Below, one piece after another: positions 1-7,331 of a DNA stretch of 62,848 bases. Each line of letters opens with the position of its first letter. The first letter of the stretch is position 1. The stretch comes from CAITQP01 sp964533145 (GTDB lineage: Bacteria; Patescibacteriota; Minisyncoccia; Phycocordibacterales; UBA9973): NCBI GenBank assembly GCA_964533145.1, contig CAZHLG010000001.1, forward strand, positions 1 to 62,848, in the 5' to 3' direction. Made by a program: the position numbers and the translations under genes. The notes beneath the pieces are model-generated. The model was given only the letters and a program-made list of their open reading frames with translations. It was not told where the DNA came from and did no database searches.

Positions 1-1
1 T

Positions 2-325
2 GATGCGCCGTATTACATCATGGGTAAGGATGACGCAAAAAACACGGTTACGGTCGAGCAAAACGGCGGCGCGCGCGAAGAGAGCGCCGCCGCCTCTCGC
101 GCGATAGCGCTCGAGAACGCGACCTGGGTCGCCGAATCCCCGAAAGCAGGGAAGCGCTACGAGGCGCAGATCAGATACCATGGCGACTACCTCCCGTGCA
201 CGGTGCAGGCAGGACCCGGCAGTACGGCGATCGTCATCTTCGAAGAGTCTGTCCGTCCGGCATCGGGGCAGTCCGTGGTGCTGTACGATGGGGATATCTG
301 TCTCGGCGGCGGCATCGTCGGATGA
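2..325 (+). CDS. mnmA: tRNA-specific 2-thiouridylase MnmA, C-terminal part
   Basis: The frame is open from the window edge, so only the last 107 codons are present. The visible part is the C-terminal beta-barrel region of MnmA, which thiolates U34 of tRNA Lys, Glu and Gln using sulfur relayed from a cysteine desulfurase. Family features are the opening APYYIMGKD (compare PWYVV.KD), the central W with a following KxRY-like stretch (AQIRYHG), the PCTV strand, and the ending ASGQSVVLYDGDICLGGGI, which is typical of the family. The PP-loop and catalytic cysteines lie outside the window. The stop codon is directly followed by the -10 box of the next gene. Confidence 0.93.
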   Translation, partial: DAPYYIMGKDDAKNTVTVEQNGGAREESAAASRAIALENATWVAESPKAGKRYEAQIRYHGDYLPCTVQAGPGSTAIVIFEESVRPASGQSVVLYDGDICLGGGIVG

Positions 326-331
326 TACAAT
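326..331 (+). promoter_or_regulatory. Leaderless -10 box of the mgtC-like gene
   Basis: TACAAT sits right after the mnmA stop and 6 nt before ATG 338, so the predicted +1 is the A of the start codon. No -35 box is evident. Confidence 0.6.
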
Positions 332-337
332 GTCCGC

Positions 338-832
338 ATGACTCATCTTGCCATCGACCCGACTTCGCTCGACGTACTCATCAAGCTCGGCGCAGCCATG
401 CTCTTCGGCGCCGTCGTCGGCACCGAGCGCAATATCTCGCATAAGGCTGCCGGTATGCGCACATACGCGCTTGTTTCGATGGGCGCGGCATTCTTCATGT
501 ATCTTGCCGAGATACTGACTCGCACGTACGTGATGGTCGGATATCAGGGAATCAGCTCGTTGCATGTCATGGCTGCCGTCGTCACCGGCATCGGCTTCAT
601 GGGCGCGGGCGTCATCATCTTCCGCGACAAGAGCGTCACGGGACTCACCACTGCTTCCGGTCTCTGGGTCGCTTCCGGCATCGGACTTGCGTGCGGACTC
701 GGATATTATGCGGCGGCATTCATTGCGACCCTACTGTCACTTTTTGTGTTCGAAGTGCTGTGGCATCTCGAGCAGCAGGTCAAGCGCGTCTCGTCTCGAT
801 CTCAGGATGGCGGGGGAGAGACCACCCCGTAA
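338..832 (+). CDS. MgtC/SapB family membrane protein
   Basis: A 164-aa integral membrane protein with the MgtC family pattern: an early small-residue helix (LGAAMLFGAVVGTER) followed by HKAAGMRTYALVSMGAA, and later TGIGFMGAGVIIF and GLTTASGLWVASGIGLACG. MgtC proteins act in the cytoplasmic membrane and are linked to Mg2+ limitation and control of ATP synthase or membrane potential; the exact role here is inferred only from the family. The C-terminal ACT-like domain of longer MgtC proteins is missing, and the protein ends in a short basic tail. Start ATG 338 is fixed by the TACAAT box 6 nt upstream. The gene has its own promoter rather than sharing one with mnmA. Confidence 0.88.
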   Translation: MTHLAIDPTSLDVLIKLGAAMLFGAVVGTERNISHKAAGMRTYALVSMGAAFFMYLAEILTRTYVMVGYQGISSLHVMAAVVTGIGFMGAGVIIFRDKSVTGLTTASGLWVASGIGLACGLGYYAAAFIATLLSLFVFEVLWHLEQQVKRVSSRSQDGGGETTP

Positions 833-882
833 GTTTTCCTCGTATGATTGAGGCAGCATATTGACAAAAGTCAGCATATATG

Positions 883-911
883 TTGACTTTTTTTCTGCGG
901 GGGTGTACACT
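883..911 (+). promoter_or_regulatory. Sigma-70-type promoter of the 43-codon gene
   Basis: TTGACT (883-888), a 17-bp spacer and TACACT (906-911) form a near-consensus promoter. Predicted +1 is about 918. Transcription would run into the hairpin terminator at 1072-1107, giving an RNA of roughly 190 nt. Confidence 0.75.
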
Positions 912-932
912 ATGAGCAAATACTGATCGTTT

Positions 933-1064
933 ATGATAGTTACACACATCACGCGCAACAAAAAGCGCTCACGCCGCGGGCGGGAAGGATTGTCCTGTCG
1001 CACAGCCAAGTATTTTTTCAAAAAAGACGACCCGCCTAACCCTGTCAAAAACGGAATCATGTAA
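933..1064 (+). CDS. Small basic protein of 43 aa, unknown
   Basis: An ATG-TAA frame of 43 codons fills the short transcript defined by the promoter at 883-911 and the terminator at 1072-1107. The product starts MIVTHITRNKKRSRRGREG, is strongly basic in its N-terminal half, has one Cys, and ends in a Lys/Asp/Pro-rich stretch. The leader would be about 15 nt and has no Shine-Dalgarno sequence. Such composition suits RNA or ribosome binding, but I recognise no family. The alternative is that the unit is a small non-coding RNA; GGCGGG near 980 can pair with CCCGCC near 1032, so the RNA could fold. Coding is favoured because the frame spans almost the whole unit and stops just before the terminator. 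Confidence 0.45.
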   Translation: MIVTHITRNKKRSRRGREGLSCRTAKYFFKKDDPPNPVKNGIM

Positions 1065-1071
1065 CATACTC

Positions 1072-1107
1072 GCGCTGCCGACTCGTTCGGCAGCGCTTCT
1101 TTTTTTG
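1072..1107 (+). terminator. Rho-independent terminator
   Basis: A perfect 10-bp stem (1072-1081 with 1087-1096), 5-nt loop, then TTCTTTTTTT. It closes the small unit and insulates alaS. Confidence 0.85.
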
Positions 1108-1116
1108 CAGCGCTTT

Positions 1117-1125
1117 TGCTAGTAT
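1117..1125 (+). promoter_or_regulatory. Extended -10 box of alaS
   Basis: TGCTAGTAT ends 8 nt before ATG 1134, giving a leader of 0-2 nt. It lies just after the preceding terminator. Confidence 0.6.
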
Positions 1126-1133
1126 TGCCGCAT

Positions 1134-2882
1134 ATGCAGTCAGCAGAAATCCGTCGCCGTTTCCTTGCGTTCTTCGAGAAGCGCGGCCATGCCGTGATCC
1201 CGTCCGCGCCGCTTGTCCCGCAGAACGACCCCTCGGTGCTTTTCAACACGGCCGGCATGCAGCCGCTGGTCCCGTATCTGCTCGGCGAGAAGCATCCGTC
1301 CGGAGCATTGCTCGCCGACGTGCAGAAGTGCGTCCGTACCGGCGACCTTGAGGATATCGGCGATAACCGCCACTTCTCATTTTTCGAAATGCTCGGGAAC
1401 TGGTCGCTCGGAGCCTACTTCAAAGAAGAAGCGATCTCGTGGAGCTATGAGTTCCTCACCTCGAAAGACGAAGGTCTTGGTCTCGATCCGTCGCGCCTGT
1501 ATTTCACCATTTTTGAAGGCGACGAGAATGCGCCGTTCGATCAGGAGTCCAAAGACATCTGGATGAGCCGCGGCGTTCCGGAACAGCGCATCTATGCGCT
1601 TCCGGCAGACGACAACTGGTGGAGTCCGGGAGACAACGGTCCGTGCGGCCCGTGCACGGAAATGTTCTACGACATGGACGGCACTGTCGGCGATTTGCCG
1701 ACGGCCGAAGCGTTCCTGCAGGCGGTCAAAGAAGAGCGCGTCATCGAGATCTGGAACGATGTCTTCATGGAGTACGAGAAACAGGCCGGCGCCGTTGTTG
1801 GCAAGCTTTCGCAGAAGAACGTCGATACCGGCGCCGGCCTTGAGCGCATCACTGCCGTCATGCAGGGCGTGCAGACCGCCTACGACACGGATATTTTCGC
1901 AGACGTGATGGCGTTCATCAGAGACAAAGCCAAGGACTGGCAGCTCGAAAAGGCCCGCGTGATCGCCGATCACATGCGCACGGCCTTGATGATGACCGCC
2001 GACGGCGTGCTTCCTTCAAACAAGGACCGCGGCTACATTCTTCGCCGCCTGCTTCGCCGTTCGGGCACACGCGCGCAGCAGATGGGGCTGACGACGGCGG
2101 ATCTGCTGCATGTCGTCGCGTTGTTCCGTCAGAAATACGCAGTCGCATACCCCGAAGTCTCGGCGGTCAGTACGAACGACGACGGTTCGATCGCGGTCGA
2201 ATTGCGCAAGTTCAACCAGACCCTTACCGACGGACTCAAGGAATTCGAGAAAGGCACTGATCCCTTCATTCTTGCGACGACATACGGATTCCCGGTCGAG
2301 CTCACGCTCGAGCTTGCCAAAGAGCACGGCCAGACCGTTGATCTCGCGGACTTTTACGCAAAAATGGAAGCGCATCAGAACCTCTCGCGGACGGCGAGCG
2401 CAGGCATGTTCAAGGGCGGTCTCGCCAATCACAACGAGAAAACGGTGCAGTTGCATACGGCGCACCATCTGCTTCTGGCTGCCCTCCAGGAAGTGCTCGG
2501 TCCGTCGGTCAAACAGCGCGGTTCGAACATCACGGAAGAGCGCCTGCGCATGGACTTTGCGTTCGAACGCAAAATGACCGACGATGAGAAGGCGCGCGTC
2601 GAAGAAATCGTCAACAAAGAGATCGAGTCGGGCCTCTCCGTCATACGCCGCGAAATGCCGCGCGAAGAAGCCGAGCGCATCGGCGCCGAGATGGAATTCG
2701 GGGCAAAATACCCCGATACCGTTTCCGTGTACTTCATCGAGGATGCGGCAGGCAATGCTGTTTCCAAAGAATTCTGCGGCGGTCCGCATGTCGAAAACAC
2801 GCGCGAGCTCGGCCGTTTCAAGATCCAAAAAGAAGAGGCTTCGTCCCAGGGCGTGCGCCGCATCAAGGCTGTGCTGGAATAG
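1134..2882 (+). CDS. alaS: Alanyl-tRNA synthetase, short form without C-Ala domain
   Basis: A 582-aa AlaRS that charges tRNA-Ala. The class II catalytic core is clear at the N terminus (SAEIRRRFLAFFEKRGH, then SVLFNTAGMQPLVPYL and NRHFSFFEMLGNWSLGAYFK). The tRNA-recognition helices follow, then the editing domain with its zinc site HTAHH at residues 441-445 and C548-GGP-H552, which hydrolyses Ser- and Gly-tRNA-Ala. The protein ends soon after this domain: the linker, coiled coil and C-Ala domain of the usual ~875-aa enzyme are absent. There is no sign of frameshift, since the stop is clean and followed by an unrelated gene. I chose ATG 1134 because of the -10 box at 1120-1125; an upstream in-frame start at 1116 would lie in the promoter. 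Confidence 0.95.
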   Translation: MQSAEIRRRFLAFFEKRGHAVIPSAPLVPQNDPSVLFNTAGMQPLVPYLLGEKHPSGALLADVQKCVRTGDLEDIGDNRHFSFFEMLGNWSLGAYFKEEAISWSYEFLTSKDEGLGLDPSRLYFTIFEGDENAPFDQESKDIWMSRGVPEQRIYALPADDNWWSPGDNGPCGPCTEMFYDMDGTVGDLPTAEAFLQAVKEERVIEIWNDVFMEYEKQAGAVVGKLSQKNVDTGAGLERITAVMQGVQTAYDTDIFADVMAFIRDKAKDWQLEKARVIADHMRTALMMTADGVLPSNKDRGYILRRLLRRSGTRAQQMGLTTADLLHVVALFRQKYAVAYPEVSAVSTNDDGSIAVELRKFNQTLTDGLKEFEKGTDPFILATTYGFPVELTLELAKEHGQTVDLADFYAKMEAHQNLSRTASAGMFKGGLANHNEKTVQLHTAHHLLLAALQEVLGPSVKQRGSNITEERLRMDFAFERKMTDDEKARVEEIVNKEIESGLSVIRREMPREEAERIGAEMEFGAKYPDTVSVYFIEDAAGNAVSKEFCGGPHVENTRELGRFKIQKEEASSQGVRRIKAVLE

Positions 2883-2897
2883 CATACCGACGGATTA

Positions 2898-2926
2898 TTG
2901 ACAAAATGTTTGCATAATTGTAGTTT
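2898..2926 (+). promoter_or_regulatory. Candidate promoter overlapping a palindrome
   Basis: TTGACA (2898-2903), 17-bp spacer and the weak -10 TAGTTT (2921-2926). The -10 lies inside the left arm and loop of the palindrome at 2913-2945, so a bound protein would block the promoter. Confidence 0.45.
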
Positions 2927-2945
2927 TTACAAAACTACAATTATG
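2913..2945. repeat. Perfect 15-bp inverted repeat spanning a start codon
   Basis: Arms 2913-2927 and 2931-2945 are exact reverse complements around the 3-nt spacer TAC. The right arm ends with the ATG of the 2943 gene (ACTACAATTATG) and the left arm begins with its mirror image CAT. It is AT-rich in a GC-rich region. Most likely an operator; a start-codon-masking RNA hairpin is possible if transcription begins upstream. Confidence 0.8.
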
Positions 2946-3392
2946 AGCTTTTCGTACATTGATTTTCTTAAAGTAAAAATGATCTTGCGCGCACTCGCGA
3001 AGGAACTCAAGGAACCGGCATTCAGTCATGTATCACTTGAAGTTGACTGCATTGATGAAGACGAGCGGAATTCCTCATGTCTCACTGCGTTACATTTGGC
3101 AACTGAAGTTTGTTTTGACAGTCCGCCATTATTTGCGCTTGTCTCCGCCCGTGTCATGGTCAAGGGTATAGATGAGCCTATTATCTTGTTCCGGATGGGC
3201 AATACGCATTGCGACATGTCGTCGTCGGCCAAAGATACGTTATCGGCTGCCTACCGAGAGTTCTTTGATTACCCATTGTTCGAGGTTAATAAGCGGGGCT
3301 CTGACGGTAAGTGGACCGCGGTTTTAGCTGAGTTTATAAAAAGAACTAAATCCATCGCGACAAATCAGGAGTTGGCAGGACGAAGCGCGTAG
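2943..3392 (+). CDS. Unknown 149-aa protein under a palindromic operator
   Basis: I do not recognise this family. The product begins MSFSYIDFLKVKMILRALAKELKE, with alternating helix and strand segments (HVSLEVDCIDED, ALVSARVMVKG), four Cys without a CxxC pair, no signal peptide and no membrane segment. A soluble cytoplasmic protein is likely. Start ATG 2943 is preferred over 2898 because the promoter and palindrome occupy the upstream part of the longer frame. The gene is visibly more AT-rich than its neighbours, stands alone between alaS and a terminator, and has a conspicuous regulatory palindrome, which suggests an acquired or tightly controlled cassette. No helix-turn-helix is visible, so autorepression is not supported. 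Confidence 0.7.
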   Translation: MSFSYIDFLKVKMILRALAKELKEPAFSHVSLEVDCIDEDERNSSCLTALHLATEVCFDSPPLFALVSARVMVKGIDEPIILFRMGNTHCDMSSSAKDTLSAAYREFFDYPLFEVNKRGSDGKWTAVLAEFIKRTKSIATNQELAGRSA

Positions 3393-3399
3393 CGATACA

Positions 3400-3432
3400 G
3401 ACGGAAACCGTAGGAGGTTTCCGTCTTTTTTT
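3400..3432 (+). terminator. Rho-independent terminator
   Basis: GACGGAAACC / GGTTTCCGTC stem with a 6-nt loop, followed by seven T. Confidence 0.88.
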
Positions 3433-3458
3433 GCACATAGAAACGATCTCGTATCATG

Positions 3459-3464
3459 TATACT
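3459..3464 (+). promoter_or_regulatory. Leaderless -10 box of the pilM-like gene
   Basis: TATACT ends 6 nt before ATG 3471, placing +1 on the start codon. Confidence 0.65.
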
Positions 3465-3470
3465 GTACGC

Positions 3471-4634
3471 ATGAGTTTTTTCTCGTCCTTCGGCAAAAAA
3501 TCCGCGCATGAGCGCGTACTCGTGCTGCATGTCGGCAGCGCCAGTGTTGCAGGCGCAGTTGCCGTATATGCCGGCGCTGTCACGAAGCCGCGCATTGAAA
3601 CCGCCGTACGCTCCGATATCGCTCTCGCTCCCGAGGTTTCGCATGAGGCTGTCGAAGCTGAGATGCGCCGCGCCCTCGAGCGCACGCTTGCCGGACTGTC
3701 TTCGATGCGCCTTGATGCGCCGGACCGCATTGTCGTATATCTGGCATCGCCATGGTTCGCTTCGCAGGTCCGCACCGCCCGCCTTGAACGACCGGCGCCG
3801 TTCGTCGTTTCTGAGTCGCTCGTGACGGACATGATCGCCCGGGAATTCCATGCATTCGAAGGGGAAGAGATCGCCGCTTCGCGCGATGCCGGCGCTCCGC
3901 TCCGCGCGATAGAATCGAAGGTCCTTTCCGCAAAACTCAACGGGTACGTCACCGCAAGTCCGATCGGCGCATCGGCCCGCGAGTTGGAGCTGTCTCTCTT
4001 CGTCTCGGTCGCGCCGGACATGCTGCTTTCCGATATCGAGCATGTCATCGAGCGTCATTTCAAGAAACCCGTCCGCTTCGGATCGTTCCTGCTCGCATCG
4101 TTCCTTGCTGCGCGCGATCTGTTTCCTCACGAGGAGCAGTACATCCTTGCCGACGTCGGCGGGGAAGTCACGGAAGCGGCCGTGATCCGTGACCACGCCA
4201 TCGTTGCGTCTGCGTCGTTTCCGATGGGCCGCAATTTTCTGCTGCGTTCCATCGCGTCGGGTACTGGCCGGGGGCTGCGCGAAGCGGCGAGCCTGTGCTT
4301 GCTTCACGGGGAGAATGCTCTTTCCGGCCCGGTCAAGGACACCTGCGAAGCTATTCTCGGAGAAGCGGACCACGCATGGCGTGACTCATTCCGCGAGGCA
4401 GTCTTTCGGATGAGCGGCGGCGCGGCTGCTCCGGATGCAGTTCTGCTCACGGGCGAGGACGATGTGCTTGCGCGGTTTGCCGAGGCGGCACAAACGCTCA
4501 TTCCCGGGCGCACCCTGCGCACTGTACCGCTTTCTGCCGCGGTATTCCACGAAAAAATCGAATTCGGTGCGGACGTTCCGCGCCTGCCGTGTATAATGAT
4601 AGAGACGCTCGCCGCAGAGCGCGCGAAGCATTAA
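3471..4634 (+). CDS. PilM/FtsA-like actin-fold protein
   Basis: A 387-aa cytoplasmic protein with the layout of the FtsA/PilM branch of the actin superfamily. ERVLVLHVGSASVAGAVAVY is the phosphate-1 strand-turn-strand, an SHS2-like insert follows, and YILADVGGEVTEAAVI is the phosphate-2 loop (DVGGEVT). The downstream gene, starting 18 nt after the stop, encodes a one-helix membrane protein, which mimics the PilM-PilN pairing where a cytoplasmic ring protein binds the short tail of a membrane partner. I therefore infer a role in an envelope assembly such as a type IV pilus or secretion platform. FtsA itself is less likely because no C-terminal FtsZ-side amphipathic membrane helix is seen. Start 3471 is set by the TATACT box; the in-frame ATG at 3456 lies upstream of it. 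Confidence 0.72.
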   Translation: MSFFSSFGKKSAHERVLVLHVGSASVAGAVAVYAGAVTKPRIETAVRSDIALAPEVSHEAVEAEMRRALERTLAGLSSMRLDAPDRIVVYLASPWFASQVRTARLERPAPFVVSESLVTDMIAREFHAFEGEEIAASRDAGAPLRAIESKVLSAKLNGYVTASPIGASARELELSLFVSVAPDMLLSDIEHVIERHFKKPVRFGSFLLASFLAARDLFPHEEQYILADVGGEVTEAAVIRDHAIVASASFPMGRNFLLRSIASGTGRGLREAASLCLLHGENALSGPVKDTCEAILGEADHAWRDSFREAVFRMSGGAAAPDAVLLTGEDDVLARFAEAAQTLIPGRTLRTVPLSAAVFHEKIEFGADVPRLPCIMIETLAAERAKH

Positions 4635-4652
4635 TGCCTAATCGCAACACCC

Positions 4653-5942
4653 ATGCCGAGAAAAAACATGCTCGAAGACATCAAGCCGATCACTAAGCGC
4701 TCACAGCGCAATCTTGCCGAGCGCCTCGAAAAACAGCCCGTGAAAAAGACGCTCCCGCCGCTGCCGCGCGAGGTGCCGTTTGAACCGTCCGAACCGAGAC
4801 ATGCAGGCAGGCACGGCTTGTGGTGGATCGCCGGCGTGTGCCTCGTCGCGCTGCTTTTCTCATTGTCGTTCCTTTTTGAGCGCGCGACTGTCCGCATCAC
4901 GCCCAAATCACTCCCCGTGGCTTTCGATGCGGGTGACACGTTCACTGCGGCCAAAGACAGCACGGACGAAGGCGTCATCGTATACACCGTCATGACGCTT
5001 TCCGGGGACGAATCCATGAAGTTGCCGTCCACGTCGTCAAAACAGCAGTCTATTCCGGCGACTGGCCGTGTCATTTTGTATAACGCATACGGGACCGCGC
5101 CGTACAAGCTCGTTAAGAACACCCGCCTTGCCGCTCCGGACGGAAAGATCTTCCGCCTTGATTCGGCGGTGACGATACCGGGCTATACGAAGTCCGGCGG
5201 CACCATCGTGCCAGGATCGGTCCAGGTTGCGGTGACGGCCGCCGAGCCGGGCGATGCGTACAACATCGGACCGAGCGATTTCATGGTGCCGGGACTTTCA
5301 GGCACGCCGCAGTACTCAAAGATATACGCCCGCTCGGCCGATGCGATGAAGGGCGGTATGACCGGACTTGTATACTCCATTCCGCAGGATGCCGCCAACG
5401 CGGCGCTTGGGACGCTGCGTGAGAAGCTCAAGACCTCGCTCTATCAGAAGGCGCAGGTGCAGGTTCCGAACGGCTACGTGTTTTATGAAGGAGCGACTGT
5501 GTTCAAGACGGAGGACGCAGTGCAGGTCCCGTATTCGCTCACGGCCGAAGTCCCGATCGCGCTCCACGGCACGCTGACCGCATATCTTCTCAAGGAAGAC
5601 ACGCTTGTCGCGGCGATCGCCGACAAGGAAATAAGCCAGGACGACGGCGAGCCGGTTACGATCCCGGACATTGAATCACTGGCGATCGTTCCGGCCGGAA
5701 CGATCGCTCCCGGAAGCGATGCCACATTCTCGTTCACCGTGTCCGGATCGGCAAAAATCGTATGGGTCGTCGACACCGAACTGGTGCAAAAAGCCCTTGC
5801 AGGAGCCAAAAAATCCCTCTTTTCACAGGTCCTCGCCGAGGTTCGCGGCGTCGACCAGGCCGAGATGGTCCTGAAGCCTTTTTGGAAGCGCTCGTTCCCC
5901 AAAGACCCGGCCCGGATAACCGTCGAGGCCGTTGCCCCTTAA
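4653..5942 (+). CDS. Single-pass membrane protein with baseplate-J-like region
   Basis: A 429-aa protein: a basic, proline-rich cytoplasmic tail (residues 1-50), one membrane helix (about 55-73, GLWWIAGVCLVALLFSLSFLF), and a large beta-rich outside part. Residues about 130-215 resemble the baseplate J/gp47 fold seen in contractile phage tails: ATGRVILYNAYG, a threshold-like NTRLAAPDGKIFRLDS, VTIPGYTKSGG, and PGDAYNIGPSDF. CPR genomes often carry such proteins with no phage context. It follows the PilM-like gene and probably forms the membrane arm of the same complex. The C-terminal third has repeated beta segments and ends in a small domain (AEVRGVDQAEMVLKPFWKRSFP) like those seen in other wall-spanning proteins of this type. 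Function is inferred from context only. Confidence 0.68.
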   Translation: MPRKNMLEDIKPITKRSQRNLAERLEKQPVKKTLPPLPREVPFEPSEPRHAGRHGLWWIAGVCLVALLFSLSFLFERATVRITPKSLPVAFDAGDTFTAAKDSTDEGVIVYTVMTLSGDESMKLPSTSSKQQSIPATGRVILYNAYGTAPYKLVKNTRLAAPDGKIFRLDSAVTIPGYTKSGGTIVPGSVQVAVTAAEPGDAYNIGPSDFMVPGLSGTPQYSKIYARSADAMKGGMTGLVYSIPQDAANAALGTLREKLKTSLYQKAQVQVPNGYVFYEGATVFKTEDAVQVPYSLTAEVPIALHGTLTAYLLKEDTLVAAIADKEISQDDGEPVTIPDIESLAIVPAGTIAPGSDATFSFTVSGSAKIVWVVDTELVQKALAGAKKSLFSQVLAEVRGVDQAEMVLKPFWKRSFPKDPARITVEAVAP

Positions 5943-6003
5943 TACCCAGGTGTCAAGCTTGACCGCCGGCCGGTTATTTGTTAATCTGCTATGTACCTGT
6001 CAC

Positions 6004-6219
6004 ATGGGTAATCCAAACGATGAAAAACCGGTGTCTGGGGTCGTCGCTGAGACGCTCCCGAACCTCACTTTCAAGGTGGAGCTTGATGGCGGCGAAACGA
6101 CTCTCGCGTACTTGAGCGGGAAGATGCGCCTCCACAGGATCAAGGTTTTGGTCGGCGACAAGGTTGAGCTTGTCCTGTCTCCGGACGGGGGACGAGGCCG
6201 GATCACCCGGCGTTTCTAA
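6004..6219 (+). CDS. infA: Translation initiation factor IF-1
   Basis: A 71-aa OB-fold protein that binds the ribosomal A site during initiation. Family features are SGVVAETLPNLTFKVELDGG, LAYLSGKMRLHRIKVLVGDKVELVLSP and RGRITRRF. IF-1 usually begins with EGxV; here the N terminus is MGNPNDEKPVSGVV. Start 6004 gives normal family length, while the longer frame from 5932 would add unrelated residues. It heads the ribosomal protein run. A weak extended -10 (TGCTATGTA, 5987-5995) lies 8 nt upstream. Confidence 0.93.
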   Translation: MGNPNDEKPVSGVVAETLPNLTFKVELDGGETTLAYLSGKMRLHRIKVLVGDKVELVLSPDGGRGRITRRF

Positions 6220-6308
6220 GCAATATACGGAAGCGAGCGGCCGAGAGCGGCTGTTCCGCATTCGTTTGCTTCATGGGGAGATTTCAATAACCTAACCAGT
6301 CATCTATT

Positions 6309-6419
6309 ATGAAAGTACGAGCCCGAGTCAAGAAGATGTGCGCGAAATGCAAGATGGTCCGGCGCGACCGCCATCTGCGCATCATCTGCGAGAACCCGAA
6401 GCACAAGCAGAAGCAGTAA
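6309..6419 (+). CDS. rpmJ: 50S ribosomal protein bL36
   Basis: A 36-aa protein, MKVRARVKKMCAKCKMVRRD and onward, carrying the zinc-ribbon ligands C11-x2-C14-x12-C27-x4-H32 that define the zinc-binding (C+) form of bL36. It sits between infA and rpsM, its standard place. No convincing Shine-Dalgarno sequence precedes it. Confidence 0.95.
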   Translation: MKVRARVKKMCAKCKMVRRDRHLRIICENPKHKQKQ

Positions 6420-6440
6420 TTATCAGGAAGACTATCCATC

Positions 6441-6821
6441 ATGCGTATTTCAGGCATCACAATCCCAGACAACAAGCGTCTTGAGTTCGGCCTCACCGCC
6501 ATTTATGGCATCGGTCGCGCCAGCGCCGTGAAGATCATCGCCGAGGCCGGCGTCTCCGCCGACAAGAAGGCCGCAGAAATCTCCGCAGACGAGGAGAACG
6601 CGATCCGTAAGATCATCGAAGGCATGAAGACCGAAGGCACGCTCAAGCGCGAGATCGCCGCGAACGTGAAGCGCCTCAAGGACATCAAGGCGTACCGCGG
6701 CAACCGCCACGCACGCAAGCTTCCGACCAAGGGTCAGCGCACCAAGACCAACTCCCGCACCGTCCGCGGCAACGTCCGCAAGACCATGGGCAGCGGTAAG
6801 CGCAAGCTCGAAAAGACCTAA
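6441..6821 (+). CDS. rpsM: 30S ribosomal protein uS13
   Basis: A 126-aa protein of normal length, binding the head of the 30S subunit and contacting P-site tRNA and the 50S bridge. Visible features are MRISGITIPDNKRLEFGLTA, the helix-hairpin-helix YGIGRASAVKII, the RGNRHARKLPTKGQRTKTN segment and a basic tail. It begins 21 nt after rpmJ. AGGA at 6424-6427 is 13 nt from the start, too far to be a strong ribosome-binding site. Confidence 0.97.
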   Translation: MRISGITIPDNKRLEFGLTAIYGIGRASAVKIIAEAGVSADKKAAEISADEENAIRKIIEGMKTEGTLKREIAANVKRLKDIKAYRGNRHARKLPTKGQRTKTNSRTVRGNVRKTMGSGKRKLEKT

Positions 6822-6850
6822 GACTTTATTGAACTAATCCAAGCATCATC

Positions 6851-7291
6851 GTGGCTAAGAAAACTACAGCAACTGAAGAGGGTACGGAGATCAAGGCTGA
6901 GGGCGCCGCCCCGGCTGCGTCTTCGGCACGCACCCCGAAGAAGAAGCTCATCGCCGGAACGCTCCATGTCGAAGCGACCTTCAACAATACGAAAGTCGTC
7001 TTTTCGGACAAGACCGGAGCGACCCTCTTCTGGAGCTCTGCAGGCAGCCTCGGATTCAAGGGCGCCAAGAAGGGCACGCCATTCGCGGCATCCAAGGTGG
7101 GCGAGGTCATCGGCGAAAAGGCCGCAGCCCTCGGCATCAAGGAGGCGGACGTCATCGTCAAGGGCGTCGGATCCGGCCGCGAGCCTGCGATCCGCGGCTT
7201 CATGTCTCTTGGCATGGAGATCACCGGCATCAAGGACGCTACGCCGGTCCCGCACAACGGCCCGAAGCCGAAGAAGCCTCGCCGCGTATAA
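6851..7291 (+). CDS. rpsK: 30S ribosomal protein uS11
   Basis: A 146-aa uS11, part of the 30S platform near the mRNA exit. The conserved body is GTLHVEATFNNTKVVFSDKTG, SLGFKGAKKGTPFAA, VIVKGVGSGREPAIRGF and the ending TPVPHNGPKPKKPRRV. The N terminus carries an extra ~30-residue Ala/Glu/Lys-rich extension compared with the ~129-aa E. coli protein. The only start that keeps the frame is GTG 6851; no Shine-Dalgarno sequence is seen in the 29-nt gap. Confidence 0.96.
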   Translation: MAKKTTATEEGTEIKAEGAAPAASSARTPKKKLIAGTLHVEATFNNTKVVFSDKTGATLFWSSAGSLGFKGAKKGTPFAASKVGEVIGEKAAALGIKEADVIVKGVGSGREPAIRGFMSLGMEITGIKDATPVPHNGPKPKKPRRV

Positions 7292-7331
7292 TTTTTATCA
7301 TCGGTTTTAGCCATTCATCTCGATCACGCAT

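Noticed and set aside
4653..5942. Phage tail locus
   Set aside because: Only one baseplate-J-like protein is present, with a membrane helix and a PilM-like neighbour; no other phage genes.
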